A stretch of 64,000 nucleotides of DNA from Oscillospiraceae bacterium (lineage in GTDB: Bacteria > Bacillota > Clostridia > Oscillospirales > Ruminococcaceae). Made by a program: the position numbers and the translations under genes. The number at the start of each line of letters is the position of its first letter. The stretch's first letter is position 1. This document shows, one piece after another, positions 8,072 to 15,115 of this stretch. The notes under the pieces were generated by a model. That model was not told the DNA's origin. It was given only the letters and a program-made list of their open reading frames with translations, and made no database searches. The DNA is taken from the NCBI GenBank assembly GCA_022770625.1, contig JALEHK010000083.1, positions 1 to 64,000 of the forward strand, written 5' to 3'.

Positions 8072-9082
8072 ATGAAAGCGGATCGAAAAACAAAGCTCAG
8101 GCTCTTTTTAGCGGTGGGAATAGCGGGCGCGATTCTTTTTACCGGATGCGGGGCGGCCAGCAAGAATTACAGCAGCGGAGAAGCGGTAGCGGAAAGCGCA
8201 GCGTATGACTATGACGGCGGATATGATGATATGGGGGCGGGCACGATCGACGCGGGACAGCTTGCAAACGGGCTGACCGCCGGAGAGGGCGCGGAGGAAC
8301 TGAACCAGAACCGCAAGATCGTCTATACGGCGGATGTTTCGATGGAGACGGAAACCTATGAGGAGACGGTCGAGGCGATCCGGAAAGCGCTCAGCGAGGC
8401 GGGCGGCTATATCGAATCCACTTCCCAGTCGGGAAGCTCGGAAGAGGGCAATCGGTACTGTGATCTGACCTGTAAGGTTCCGGCAGAGAAGTATCAGGAT
8501 TTTTTAAGCGAGCTTTCGGGTGCGGGAAATGTCTATTCAATTTCGCAGCAGACGGACGATATTACCGCACAGTATATCGACGTAGACGCGCGGCTGGAGT
8601 CGCTTCAAAATCAGAAGGAACGGCTCGAAGAGCTTGCGGACGGGGCAGAGGATATTGAAACCCTTCTCTCAATCGAGGATAAGCTGAGCGACGTACAGTA
8701 TCAGCTGGAAAGCTATACCGCGCAGATGAGAACCTATGAAAATCAGCTCTCCTATTCGACCGTCAGCGTCTGGCTCAGAGAAGTGCGAAAGGTTTCGGAA
8801 GGAACCGGCTTTGGAACAAAGATCCGTGCGGCGTTCTCAGGAAGCTGGGAGAACTTTGTGGAAGGCGCGCAGGATTTTGTGATCTTTTTGATCTACGCGC
8901 TTCCGGGATTGGTGATCCTTGGGATCGCGGCGGCAGTCATCGTTCCGCTTTCGATCCGGCATCACAAAAAGGTGAAAGCGAGACTGACCGCGCAGGCTCC
9001 CTATCAGGCACCGGGAAGGACGCCCGATAGAGAAGAGACACAGGCGGAAGAAAAAAGCGAAAGCCTGAATGAGCAAAAGTAA
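8072..9082 (+). CDS. DUF4349 domain lipoprotein
   Basis: 336 residues, ATG 8072 behind GGAAAGGTGTGATC. Signal peptide RLFLAVGIAGAILFTGCG with lipobox FTGC. After an acidic, Tyr/Gly-rich linker the DUF4349 domain begins near residue 85: KIVYTADVSMETETYEETVEAI, YIESTSQSG, CKVPAEKYQDFLSEL, then DVDARLESLQNQKERLEEL, a coiled coil, and LSYSTVSVWL. A C-terminal transmembrane helix follows (DFVIFLIYALPGLVILGIAAAVIVPL), then a basic and acidic cytoplasmic tail. The family is typically an envelope lipoprotein with a coiled coil and membrane anchor; its function is not established. Likely a single-gene transcript, ending in a hairpin shared with the convergent gene. Confidence 0.9.
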   Translation: MKADRKTKLRLFLAVGIAGAILFTGCGAASKNYSSGEAVAESAAYDYDGGYDDMGAGTIDAGQLANGLTAGEGAEELNQNRKIVYTADVSMETETYEETVEAIRKALSEAGGYIESTSQSGSSEEGNRYCDLTCKVPAEKYQDFLSELSGAGNVYSISQQTDDITAQYIDVDARLESLQNQKERLEELADGAEDIETLLSIEDKLSDVQYQLESYTAQMRTYENQLSYSTVSVWLREVRKVSEGTGFGTKIRAAFSGSWENFVEGAQDFVIFLIYALPGLVILGIAAAVIVPLSIRHHKKVKARLTAQAPYQAPGRTPDREETQAEEKSESLNEQK

Positions 9083-9094
9083 ATATGAACAGAA

Positions 9095-9132
9095 AAAAGG
9101 CGTCCGTATCGGAAAGGATACGGACGCCTTTT
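9095..9132. terminator. Bidirectional terminator between convergent genes
   Basis: Perfect 16-bp stem, AAAAGGCGTCCGTATC (9095-9110) against 9117-9132, with a six-base loop. Reading minus, the run TTTTTT follows directly; reading plus, TTTT closes the stem. It serves the DUF4349 gene and the vanY-like gene. Confidence 0.93.
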
Positions 9133-9143
9133 CAGGTTGTCGG

Positions 9144-10280
9144 TCAGTTGGAGGAAGAACTTTCAGAGGAAGCATTGGATGAAGAATCGGACGAAGCATC
9201 CGAACTTCCCGTACTGTCGGTCGAAGGCTCAGAGGTATCGGAGACAGGGGCGGAAGCAGACATCGGAACGATGGTGACAAAGCCGCCTTCGTTGGTGCCG
9301 GAGATCGAGTAGCTCTTTCCGGAAACAACGGGAACGTCGGTCGTCGTACCGGCGCCAGCGGTGTAGTAGATCAGATACACTTCGCCATCTTCCGTGGTGA
9401 AGGAGTAGGGGTTCTCACTGTCGTGGAGCTTGAGCATATCGATATACTCTTCCAGGCAGTAGCCGCCTTTGACGATCGCTTCGGCGTGAACCTTTCCGAC
9501 ATAGCGTAGATGCCAGGGCTTTCCGCTCATGCCGGTGACGCTCGATTTATCCTCGGGATAGCGGACGATAAAGCCGTATTTCCAGCAGTTTTCTGCGATC
9601 CATGCATAGTCTCCGGTACCGTCGATGTACTGATAACCGACATTCGACTGGTAGGAAAGATCCAGTGCGTAGCCTGTATGGTGTTCGCTTGCGCCGGGAG
9701 CGGCAACGGTCGAAGAGGTCGTTTCGCCGGTCGAAGCCAGATCGTTATTGTAAAGCGTCTGCTGAGAGGTGACATCGCGGTAAGCGCTGTCGAGAAGGGC
9801 AGAACTGTTTCCGGTGGCGGCGGCGAAAGCGTCCATCATCTCGTTCATCGCCGATACGACCGAGGATTTTGCGTACATCTCGGCGACCTTGATGCCGTAG
9901 GAACGGGTCTTGTTGCCGTAGAAGATGAGAAGATCTTCCGGTTCGCTCCGGTATTCATGCAGGGCGTTGACCAGGATCAGATCGCCCTGATGCTCGTCCG
10001 CTTCGGTCAGTTGGACGCTCGACCAGGAGATCGTTTCCTCGTCCGGCTGACTGGAGGATTCGATCTCGGAGACGCTTGAGGCCGGGGTGGAGGAAGAAGA
10101 ATCTTTTCCGCCGCCGGTGATGGCGCCGAGACCCTTTGAGATCAGATGAACAGCTCCGCTTATGAGCAGGATCAGAAGAAGGACGGACACGACCGCTCCT
10201 CCGATCAGGATCACGAGATTTCTGACGTTCAGATTTTTACGGCGTCTTCTGACCTTACGGCCTTTTGATGAATAGGACAC
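9144..10280 (-). CDS. VanY/DacB-type D,D-carboxypeptidase-like membrane protein
   Basis: 378 residues, GTG start at 10280 behind AAAGGTGTGA. Basic cytoplasmic N-terminus, one TM helix (LVILIGGAVVSVLLLILLISGAV), Ser-rich linker, then a peptidase M15B (VanY) domain. SEHHTGYALDLS at 198-208 carries the zinc ligands His200 and Asp207 (SxHxxGxAxD), and WHLRYVG at 256-262 carries the third ligand His257. The residue two before Trp-His is normally the catalytic Glu (ExWH); here it is Lys254 (KPWH). The C-terminus is an extra beta-like domain and a Ser/Asp-rich tail. Predicted extracellular and acting on peptidoglycan stem peptides, but the Lys makes activity uncertain. Alone on its strand. Confidence 0.85.
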   Translation of the reverse strand: MSYSSKGRKVRRRRKNLNVRNLVILIGGAVVSVLLLILLISGAVHLISKGLGAITGGGKDSSSSTPASSVSEIESSSQPDEETISWSSVQLTEADEHQGDLILVNALHEYRSEPEDLLIFYGNKTRSYGIKVAEMYAKSSVVSAMNEMMDAFAAATGNSSALLDSAYRDVTSQQTLYNNDLASTGETTSSTVAAPGASEHHTGYALDLSYQSNVGYQYIDGTGDYAWIAENCWKYGFIVRYPEDKSSVTGMSGKPWHLRYVGKVHAEAIVKGGYCLEEYIDMLKLHDSENPYSFTTEDGEVYLIYYTAGAGTTTDVPVVSGKSYSISGTNEGGFVTIVPMSASAPVSDTSEPSTDSTGSSDASSDSSSNASSESSSSN

Positions 10281-10471
10281 TTACATTCACACCTTTCAGC
10301 GGGCGCTTTTTTAGAAGGCTCGCACAAGTACATTTTCACATGGTTGTTTTAGTCTGAGGGTTCTCCATTATTTTCTTTAGTATATCACAGTTTTGAAAAA
10401 TCCGCTACTGCTTTTCCGCGATTTTGTAGCAAACAGGCAAAAAGAGAAGAAGTTTTCCGGCAGAATGGATA

Positions 10472-10625
10472 AATAGAAAAAGCCCTGTTTTCCGAAGCAG
10501 GTGCTTCTGTTCGGAAAACAGGGCTCATATTTTTAGCGGCTGAAAGAGTCAATCAGAGATAAACCGGTCAAGAGGGTGCAATCACCAGAGAAGGTAAGAG
10601 CACATTTTCAAAAATATCTACTGAT
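10472..10625 (-). ncRNA. Candidate small RNA or long leader upstream of the vanY-like gene
   Basis: The 10281-10847 divergent gap has no protein gene on the left. On the minus strand a promoter-like TTGAAA (10660-10655), 17 bases, TATAAA (10637-10632) would start a transcript near 10625. About 100 bases later a perfect 16-bp hairpin (10525-10510 with 10496-10481) ends in TTTTCTATTT. The result would be an RNA of about 150 nt, with no credible ORF. The hairpin ends about 190 bases before the vanY-like start, so a premature-termination leader for that gene is an alternative. The segment 10281-10470 shows no clear site to me. Confidence 0.4.
10481..10525. terminator. Perfect 16-bp hairpin, terminator-like both ways
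   Basis: AGCCCTGTTTTCCGAA (10481-10496) and its exact complement at 10510-10525, with a 13-base loop. T-rich tracts flank it on both strands (TTTTCTATTT reading minus, catattttt reading plus). Confidence 0.85.
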
Positions 10626-10631
10626 ATATTT

Positions 10632-10660
10632 TTTATAACAAACCCGGGCAAACTTTTCAA
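10632..10660 (-). promoter_or_regulatory. Candidate minus-strand promoter
   Basis: Reading minus: TTGAAA (10660-10655), 17-base spacer, TATAAA (10637-10632). It is back to back with the rpsU promoter, with only seven bases between the two -35 boxes. Confidence 0.5.
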
Positions 10661-10667
10661 AAACATC

Positions 10668-10697
10668 TTGACATTTCCCGGTACGGTGCTGTATAAT
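10668..10697 (+). promoter_or_regulatory. rpsU promoter
   Basis: Consensus TTGACA (10668-10673), 18-base spacer, TATAAT (10692-10697). Confidence 0.9.
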
Positions 10698-10703
10698 AGA
10701 AAA

Positions 10704-10847
10704 TACAAATGTGGTAGATGCCATTGGTCTGTTTGCCGGGTCTCCGCCGTCATCTTTGCGGCTGGCGCGGAATAGAGGTTGACTTTGGCAGGCGGCGGTA
10801 TGTACCGCCTTTAGACCTCTGCCGTTTGGCAAAGGGAGGGAATCAGA
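10704..10847 (+). promoter_or_regulatory. Structured 5' leader of rpsU
   Basis: About 140 untranslated bases between the promoter and rpsU. Visible pairings: GCGGTA-tg-TACCGC (10796-10809) inside GAGGT...ACCTC (10775-10819), CCGCC...GGCGCGG nearby, and CTTTG (about 10783) able to pair with CAAAG next to the GGGAGGG ribosome site. Translational autoregulation by S21 is conceivable, but I cannot match it to a described leader. Confidence 0.45.
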
Positions 10848-11024
10848 ATGTCAGAAATCAGAGTAAAAGACAACGAGTCTCTTGAGAACGCACTCAAAAG
10901 ATTCAAAAGATCTTGCGCCAAGTCCGGCGTGCTCGCTGAAGTCCGCAAAAGAGAGCACTACGAGAAGCCTTCCGTAAAGCGCAAAAAGAAATCGGAAGCC
11001 GCAAGAAAGCGTAAATACAAATAA
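10848..11024 (+). CDS. rpsU: Small ribosomal subunit protein bS21
   Basis: A short 58-codon gene. ATG 10848 lies behind GGGAGGG. The protein begins [21 protein letters not shown], the classic S21 opening, contains [33 protein letters not shown] and ends in a Lys/Arg tail. S21 sits near the anti-Shine-Dalgarno end of 16S rRNA and helps initiation. Own promoter, long leader and own terminator, so it is monocistronic. Length fits the family (57-70 aa). Confidence 0.98.
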   Translation: MSEIRVKDNESLENALKRFKRSCAKSGVLAEVRKREHYEKPSVKRKKKSEAARKRKYK

Positions 11025-11048
11025 GTTTTACGCTGCATAAACGATGAT

Positions 11049-11080
11049 AAAGCGAGCCGGTTCCGGCTCGCTTTTCGTTT
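11049..11080 (+). terminator. rpsU terminator
   Basis: AAAGCGAGCCGG (11049-11060) and CCGGCTCGCTTT (11063-11074), then TTCGTTTT. Confidence 0.9.
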
Positions 11081-11110
11081 TACACACGGCCGATAAAAAG
11101 GAGCAGAGCC

Positions 11111-11611
11111 ATGCCGTTTTTGACACCCGACGTTTATTTTCCCCATATCACCGACATCCCCGGGAGCTTTTTTAAGGAGCGGGGGATCCGGCTGATGATT
11201 CTGGACGTGGACAACACCCTGACCAGCCATAACAATCCCACGCCCTTTCCCGGGATCCCGGAGTGGATCGAAGAGCGGAAAGGAGAGGGACTGACTCCGG
11301 TGATCCTTTCCAACAATACGCCGGAGCGGGTAGCGCCGTTTGCGGAATTGATCGGGCTTCCGTTTGTCGCCAATGCCGCCAAGCCGCTGACCTTTGGGAT
11401 CACCCGCGCACTGAAGCGGTACGGGATGCGGGCGGAGGAGACCTGCCTCATTGGGGATCAGCTCTTTACCGATATCCTCGGCGGGAACTTAAAGCCGGGG
11501 GTGACGTCGGTGCTCGTGACGCCGTGGGAAAAGGAAACGCACGGGTTCCTTGCCGTTAAGCGGAAATGGGAGGCGCCGATCCTCAGAAGGTATTTTGGGA
11601 CGGGAAAATAA
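11111..11611 (+). CDS. YqeG-type HAD phosphatase
   Basis: 166 residues, ATG 11111 behind AAGGAGCAGAGCC. HAD motif I is LMILDVDNTLTSH (nucleophile Asp and acid Asp in DxD), motif II is VILSNNTPERV, motif III Lys lies in NAAKPLTFGITRAL, and motif IV is CLIGDQLFTDILGGN. The order and short cap-less form match the YqeG family (HAD subfamily IIIA), close to bacterial YqeG and to mitochondrial PTPMT/GEP4-type phosphatidylglycerophosphatases. The physiological substrate is not shown here. It probably reads through to the next gene only weakly, since a separate promoter follows at 11615. Confidence 0.92.
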   Translation: MPFLTPDVYFPHITDIPGSFFKERGIRLMILDVDNTLTSHNNPTPFPGIPEWIEERKGEGLTPVILSNNTPERVAPFAELIGLPFVANAAKPLTFGITRALKRYGMRAEETCLIGDQLFTDILGGNLKPGVTSVLVTPWEKETHGFLAVKRKWEAPILRRYFGTGK

Positions 11612-11614
11612 TTC

Positions 11615-11643
11615 TGTACAAAAGCGGGATTTTCCTTTATAAT
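11615..11643 (+). promoter_or_regulatory. Promoter of the endonuclease IV-like gene
   Basis: TGTACA (11615-11620), 17 bases, perfect TATAAT (11638-11643). The same TGTACA-17-TATAAT arrangement precedes ftsH. Confidence 0.75.
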
Positions 11644-11687
11644 GAAAGAGGAAAAACGACACCGCTCGGTAAGAAAGGGAAAAAGAA

Positions 11688-12551
11688 TTGATCACACGTT
11701 TCGGTCCCGCCGGTACGGCGGACAGCTTTAAGGCAATGGGATATAAGGATACCCTCCGGCTTCCGGAGTATCTGGAGCAGTTTCACTTAAATGCTTTTGA
11801 ATATCAATGCGGAAGAGGGGTTCGGGTCAATGCCGAGAAAGTAACAAAGCTCGGGGTGCTCTGCAAGGAAAAGGACATCCGGCTTTCGCTTCACGCGCCG
11901 TACTATATCTCGCTCTCTTCGGTGGACGAGGAAAAGCGGAGAAACTCGGTCGGGTATATCCTCGACAGCGCCAGGGCGGCGAAGCTGATGGGGGCCGACC
12001 GGATCGTCGTTCATTCGGGAAGCGCCGGCAAGATCAGCCGGGAGGAAGCGCTCGTTCTCGCAAAGGAAACGCTCCGCTGGGCGCAGGACGCGCTCGACGA
12101 GGAAGGACTCGGGGACGTGATTATCTGCCCGGAGACGATGGGCAAGGTCAATCAGCTGGGCGACTTAAACGAGGTCATGGAACTTTGCGGGGTGGACGAG
12201 CGGATGCTCCCGACGATTGATTTCGGGCACTTAAACGCCCGCACCTTCGGCTCGATCAGGGGCAGGGAAGAGTTTGAAGCGATCCTCAATACGCTTCTTG
12301 ACCGGCTCGGGGAGGAAAGGGCACGGCAGTTTCACTCCCACTTTTCCAAGATCATGTATACTGTGCCCGGCGGGGAAAAGTGCCATTTGACCTTTGCGGA
12401 TACTGAATACGGCCCGGACTATGAGCCGCTGATGGAGCTGATTGCCAAAAGAGGCTGGACGCCGCGGTTTATCTGCGAGTCGGCCGGCACTCAGACGGAG
12501 GACGCGGCGGCGATGAAGGCAAGTTATGAGGGCTTCCTTGACGGGAAATAA
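11688..12551 (+). CDS. Endonuclease IV-family TIM-barrel protein
   Basis: 287 residues, TTG start at 11688 behind GAAAGGGA. The fold signature is that of AP endonuclease 2/endonuclease IV: LHAPYYISL, ADRIVVHSGS, VIICPETMGK, LPTIDFGHLNA, FHSHFSKI and a final FICESAGTQ, each placing a His, Glu or Asp where the tri-metal site lies. The usual DRHxxIG motif near the end of endonuclease IV is replaced by ADTEYGPDY. It is therefore a divergent member: abasic-site repair is the best guess, a sugar-isomerase-like role is the alternative. Own promoter upstream. Confidence 0.78.
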   Translation: MITRFGPAGTADSFKAMGYKDTLRLPEYLEQFHLNAFEYQCGRGVRVNAEKVTKLGVLCKEKDIRLSLHAPYYISLSSVDEEKRRNSVGYILDSARAAKLMGADRIVVHSGSAGKISREEALVLAKETLRWAQDALDEEGLGDVIICPETMGKVNQLGDLNEVMELCGVDERMLPTIDFGHLNARTFGSIRGREEFEAILNTLLDRLGEERARQFHSHFSKIMYTVPGGEKCHLTFADTEYGPDYEPLMELIAKRGWTPRFICESAGTQTEDAAAMKASYEGFLDGK

Positions 12552-12614
12552 GCGGAAAGAGGCTTTTTCATCAGATTTTCTTTTCCTTTTCATCGGCTTT
12601 TTTTGATTTAGCTA

Positions 12615-12643
12615 TTGCAAAATTGCGCAAAATACGGTAAACT
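12615..12643 (+). promoter_or_regulatory. efp promoter
   Basis: TTGCAA (12615-12620), 17 bases, TAAACT (12638-12643), about 100 bases ahead of efp. Confidence 0.7.
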
Positions 12644-12746
12644 AGATAAAGTATGATGCGTCTGTGCGCTGTGCGTAGAAGGACGCCCTGCTTCTGCAAA
12701 AATACGGAAGCGGACAAAGATTTTCGATTATATGGAGGTACGCCCA

Positions 12747-13304
12747 ATGATTACTGCAGGCGATTTCAGAAACGGATTGACTTTTGACATGGACGGCCAG
12801 GTTATGCAGGTCATCGAATTCCAGCACGTTAAACCCGGCAAAGGCGCGGCTTTCGTCCGTACCAAGCTGAAAAACGTCATCTCCGGCGCCGTCACCGAAA
12901 CCACCTTCAACCCCACCGCTAAATTCCAGGAAGCTTATGTTGAGCGCAAGGATATGGAATATCTTTACGAGGACGGCGACCTGTACTACTTTATGGATCC
13001 CGAGACTTACGAGCAGATGCCCATCTCCGGCAGCATCATGAACGATTCCTTCAAGTTCGTCAAGGAAAACATGATCTGCAAGGTTCTTTCCTACAAGGGC
13101 AATGTCTTCGGCGTTGAAGCGCCCAACTTTGTTGAGCTGAAGGTTGAAAAGACCGACCCCGGCTTCAAGGGCAACACCGCTACCAACACCCTCAAGCCCG
13201 CTACCCTCGAGACTGGCGCTGAGGTCAAGGTTCCGCTCTTCATCGAAGAAGGCGAAATGATCAAGATCGATACCAGAACCGGCGAGTACCTGTCCAGAGC
13301 ATAA
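12747..13304 (+). CDS. efp: Elongation factor P
   Basis: 185 residues from ATG 12747, with GGAGGT just upstream; the ATG at 12732 overlaps that ribosome site. Three beta-barrel domains: KOW-like N-terminal ([43 protein letters not shown]), OB domain II, and OB domain III with the family signature [41 protein letters not shown]. The loop KPGKGAAF carries the Lys that, in some bacteria, is modified. EF-P relieves ribosome stalling at polyproline. The next gene follows by about 90 bases. Confidence 0.98.
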   Translation: MITAGDFRNGLTFDMDGQVMQVIEFQHVKPGKGAAFVRTKLKNVISGAVTETTFNPTAKFQEAYVERKDMEYLYEDGDLYYFMDPETYEQMPISGSIMNDSFKFVKENMICKVLSYKGNVFGVEAPNFVELKVEKTDPGFKGNTATNTLKPATLETGAEVKVPLFIEEGEMIKIDTRTGEYLSRA

Positions 13305-13396
13305 GGCTCGTTAAAAAGGCCGGAATATTTTTACGCTTGCCCGCATAAAATGATAACCGTGAGTTTGCGGATCGTTTTTCGGGAGTGGAGGTTCAT

Positions 13397-13840
13397 ATGG
13401 AACTGATGGAAAAAGTAGCTTATCTTAAAGGCCTCGTTGATATGGCGGAGTTTGACCCCGCGTCCAAAGAGACCAAGGTTTTGAATGCCGTTATCGATGC
13501 GCTCGATGAAATGGCAAAAACGGTCGCCGATCTGACGGAAGCAAACACCCAGATGTGCGACGTCATTGAATCGCTGGACGAGGATCTGTCCGAGATCGAG
13601 GACGATCTGTACGGCGAAGATGACGAGGACGACGATTACGATGAGGACTATGACGACGAGGACAACGAAGAGGACGACAGCGATCTCTACGAAGTAACCT
13701 GCCCGACCTGCGGAAAAGTCTTTGAGGTCGATGAGGAGATGCTCGACGAAGGCGAGATCAACTGTCCGAAGTGCGGCGAGCTGCTTGAATTTGATTTACA
13801 GATCGACGATCCTCCGGCAGAAGAGACTGTGACCGAGTAA
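13397..13840 (+). CDS. CD1247-type acidic zinc-ribbon protein
   Basis: 147 residues from ATG 13397, behind GTGGAGG; the GTG at 13385 is part of that ribosome site. Residues 1-65 are helical (MEKVAYLKGLVDMAEFDPASKETKVLNAVIDALDEMA), matching the CD1247 N-terminal domain of clostridia. A central run of Asp/Glu/Tyr (about residues 70-95) is highly acidic. The C-terminus is a zinc ribbon with CPTCGKVFEVDEEML and CPKCGELLEF. Function unknown. My recollection is that this gene sits beside efp in many clostridia, which suggests a translation or stress link, but that is inference. Confidence 0.85.
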   Translation: MELMEKVAYLKGLVDMAEFDPASKETKVLNAVIDALDEMAKTVADLTEANTQMCDVIESLDEDLSEIEDDLYGEDDEDDDYDEDYDDEDNEEDDSDLYEVTCPTCGKVFEVDEEMLDEGEINCPKCGELLEFDLQIDDPPAEETVTE

Positions 13841-13863
13841 TCGGTTCTGCTTTCAGGCTGATG

Positions 13864-13880
13864 AGGGCGAAAGCCCTTTC
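13864..13880 (+). terminator. Weak hairpin after the CD1247-type gene
   Basis: AGGGC-gaaa-GCCCT (13864-13877) followed by TTC only. It may slow transcription ahead of the FMN riboswitch. No clear promoter is visible between 13841 and 13898. Confidence 0.35.
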
Positions 13881-13898
13881 AGGCAAAAACTTCATACG

Positions 13899-14176
13899 TT
13901 GTTTCGGGGCGGAGTGAAAATCTCCACCGGCAGTAAAAGTCTGCGAACGCGCTTTTTCAGAGAGCGCGCCGATCCGGTGTGATTCCGGAACCGACGGTAA
14001 AAAGCTGAATTTTGTGGTGCTTTGGTGCGAAGTAAGGCGTAAGCTGAACTTTGCACCGATTGTGCAGATGCTTCGGCGTAAGGTTTAGCCTTTGAGAGTT
14101 TTCCTGCAAGGAAAACTCGTGCTGAACTTTGCACCGATTGTGCAAAGTTCAGCGGAAGTCCGGATGAGAGAAACAA
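13899..14176 (+). promoter_or_regulatory. FMN riboswitch (RFN element) with large insertion
   Basis: Conserved RFN blocks in order: TCGGGGCGGAGTGAAAATCT and CCACCGGCAGTAA, AAAGTCTGCGAAC, a variable GCGC...GCGC stem, CCGATCCGGTGTGATTCCGG, AACCGACGGTAA, then AGTCCGGATGAGAGAAAC. P1 is TTGTTTC (13899-13905) with GAAACAA (14170-14176). Between GACGGT and AGTCCGG, where a short loop is usual, lie about 150 extra bases (14001-14155), so the aptamer spans 278 nt. It precedes a terminator and ribU, so FMN binding should shut off riboflavin uptake. Confidence 0.93.
14001..14155 (+). repeat. Palindromic insertion within the FMN aptamer
   Basis: A 24-base block occurs twice, identically, at 14043-14066 and 14121-14144. 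The second copy starts a perfect 14-bp hairpin (14121-14134 with 14140-14153, loop CGATT). A similar strand at 14004-14014 (GCTGAATTTTG) can pair with the same 3' arm using G-U pairs. A second perfect hairpin, GAGTTTTCC/GGAAAACTC, lies at 14096-14118. The whole insert can close on itself as an extended stem, which may be why the aptamer tolerates it. Confidence 0.85.
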
Positions 14177-14232
14177 AGTTGTTCGGGGACTCGAAGTGGG
14201 TTTTCCGGACGGTTTGCGTGATGATTGAAGCG

Positions 14233-14265
14233 CCCCGCTTTTTTAAGCGGGGTGTTTTTGTTTTT
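14233..14265 (+). terminator. FMN riboswitch expression-platform terminator
   Basis: CCCCGCTT (14233-14240), TTTT loop, AAGCGGGG (14245-14252), then TGTTTTTGTTTTT. It lies about 70 bases before ribU, the usual place for a ligand-induced terminator. Confidence 0.9.
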
Positions 14266-14338
14266 CCGGACAATGTTTTGAAGGATACGCTTTATACATT
14301 TGTCAAAGGACATCCCCGTGTCCGGAAAGGAAAAAATC

Positions 14339-14944
14339 ATGACCACACAGAAAACCAAAACCAGAGTATCCACCCGCGCGCTCGTTATGACCGCTATGCT
14401 TTCGGCTGTTTCGTTTATCCTGATGTTTCTGGATTTTTCGGTACCGTTCATGCCGGCGTTTATCAAGCTCGACGTTTCGGAGCTTCCGGCTCTGATCGGA
14501 TCGTTCAGCCTGGGGCCGGTCTACGGGGCGGTGATCTGCCTGATCAAAAACCTCATCAACTTCTTCGTCCGCTCCAACACCGGCGGTGTCGGCGAACTCT
14601 CCAACTTCCTTCTCGGGGTGATGTTTGTCGTTCCGGCGGGGATGATCTATCAGCATAAGAAAAATCGCAAAAGCGCGATCATCGGAAGCCTTGTCGGTGC
14701 GGTCTGCATGGCAATCGGTTCCTGCGTGACCAATATTTTCCTCGTCTATCCGATCTACTACAACTTCATGGATAAGGAAACGATCCTCGCTGCCTATCAG
14801 GCGATCGTTCCGGCGATGAAGAGCGTGGAGCAGAGCATCGTCTGCTTCAATATGCCCTTTACCTTTGTCAAGGGGCTTCTGAACGCGCTGATTACTTTTG
14901 TAATCTATAAGCGGATTTCGCCGGTCATCAAGGGCAGAGACTGA
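14339..14944 (+). CDS. ribU: ECF transporter S component, riboflavin (RibU)
   Basis: 201 residues from ATG 14339 behind CCGGAAAGGA. Six hydrophobic segments: ALVMTAMLSAVSFILMFL, ALIGSFSLGPVYGAVICLI, LLGVMFVVPAGMIY, IIGSLVGAVCMAIGSCVTNIFLV, then the C-terminal pair. The segment FLDFSVPFMPAFIKLDVSELPALIGSF is the RibU signature, and NLINFFVRSNTGGVGELSNFL is typical of riboflavin-type S components. It binds riboflavin in the membrane and needs the shared EcfT/A/A' module, not encoded in this window. Control by the FMN riboswitch upstream independently supports the substrate. Confidence 0.95.
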   Translation: MTTQKTKTRVSTRALVMTAMLSAVSFILMFLDFSVPFMPAFIKLDVSELPALIGSFSLGPVYGAVICLIKNLINFFVRSNTGGVGELSNFLLGVMFVVPAGMIYQHKKNRKSAIIGSLVGAVCMAIGSCVTNIFLVYPIYYNFMDKETILAAYQAIVPAMKSVEQSIVCFNMPFTFVKGLLNALITFVIYKRISPVIKGRD

Positions 14945-14950
14945 TCGATA

Positions 14951-15000
14951 AAAACGTGCACTGTTTTCGCTTTCCGGCGGAGATGGCGCACGTTTTTTTC
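14951..15000 (+). terminator. ribU terminator
   Basis: AAAACGTGC (14951-14959) and GCACGTTTT (14988-14996) with a long loop, in a run of seven T. Confidence 0.75.
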
Positions 15001-15034
15001 GGTAAGCCGCCCGGTAAGCCGGTAAACATTTTTC

Positions 15035-15063
15035 TTGACAAATCCACCTCTTTAGACTAAAAT
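15035..15063 (+). promoter_or_regulatory. Promoter of the asp23-fakA unit
   Basis: Perfect TTGACA (15035-15040), 17 bases, TAAAAT (15058-15063). Confidence 0.88.
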
Positions 15064-15115
15064 AAATCTGTATAAATGCCTGCACACGGATTTTGCCTAG
15101 AAAGGGGAATGACGT

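Noticed and set aside
10568..10832. Short minus-strand frames over the rpsU promoter
   Set aside because: No initiation site, and they lie on consensus rpsU promoter and leader sequence.
13892..14273. Minus-strand frames across the FMN riboswitch with repeated QSVQSSA peptides
   Set aside because: The repeat arises from the palindromic RNA insertion, not from a coding gene.
13841..14338. CRISPR-like array from the repeated blocks near ribU
   Set aside because: Only two full copies of one block, unequal surroundings, no cas genes, and full agreement with an RFN element.
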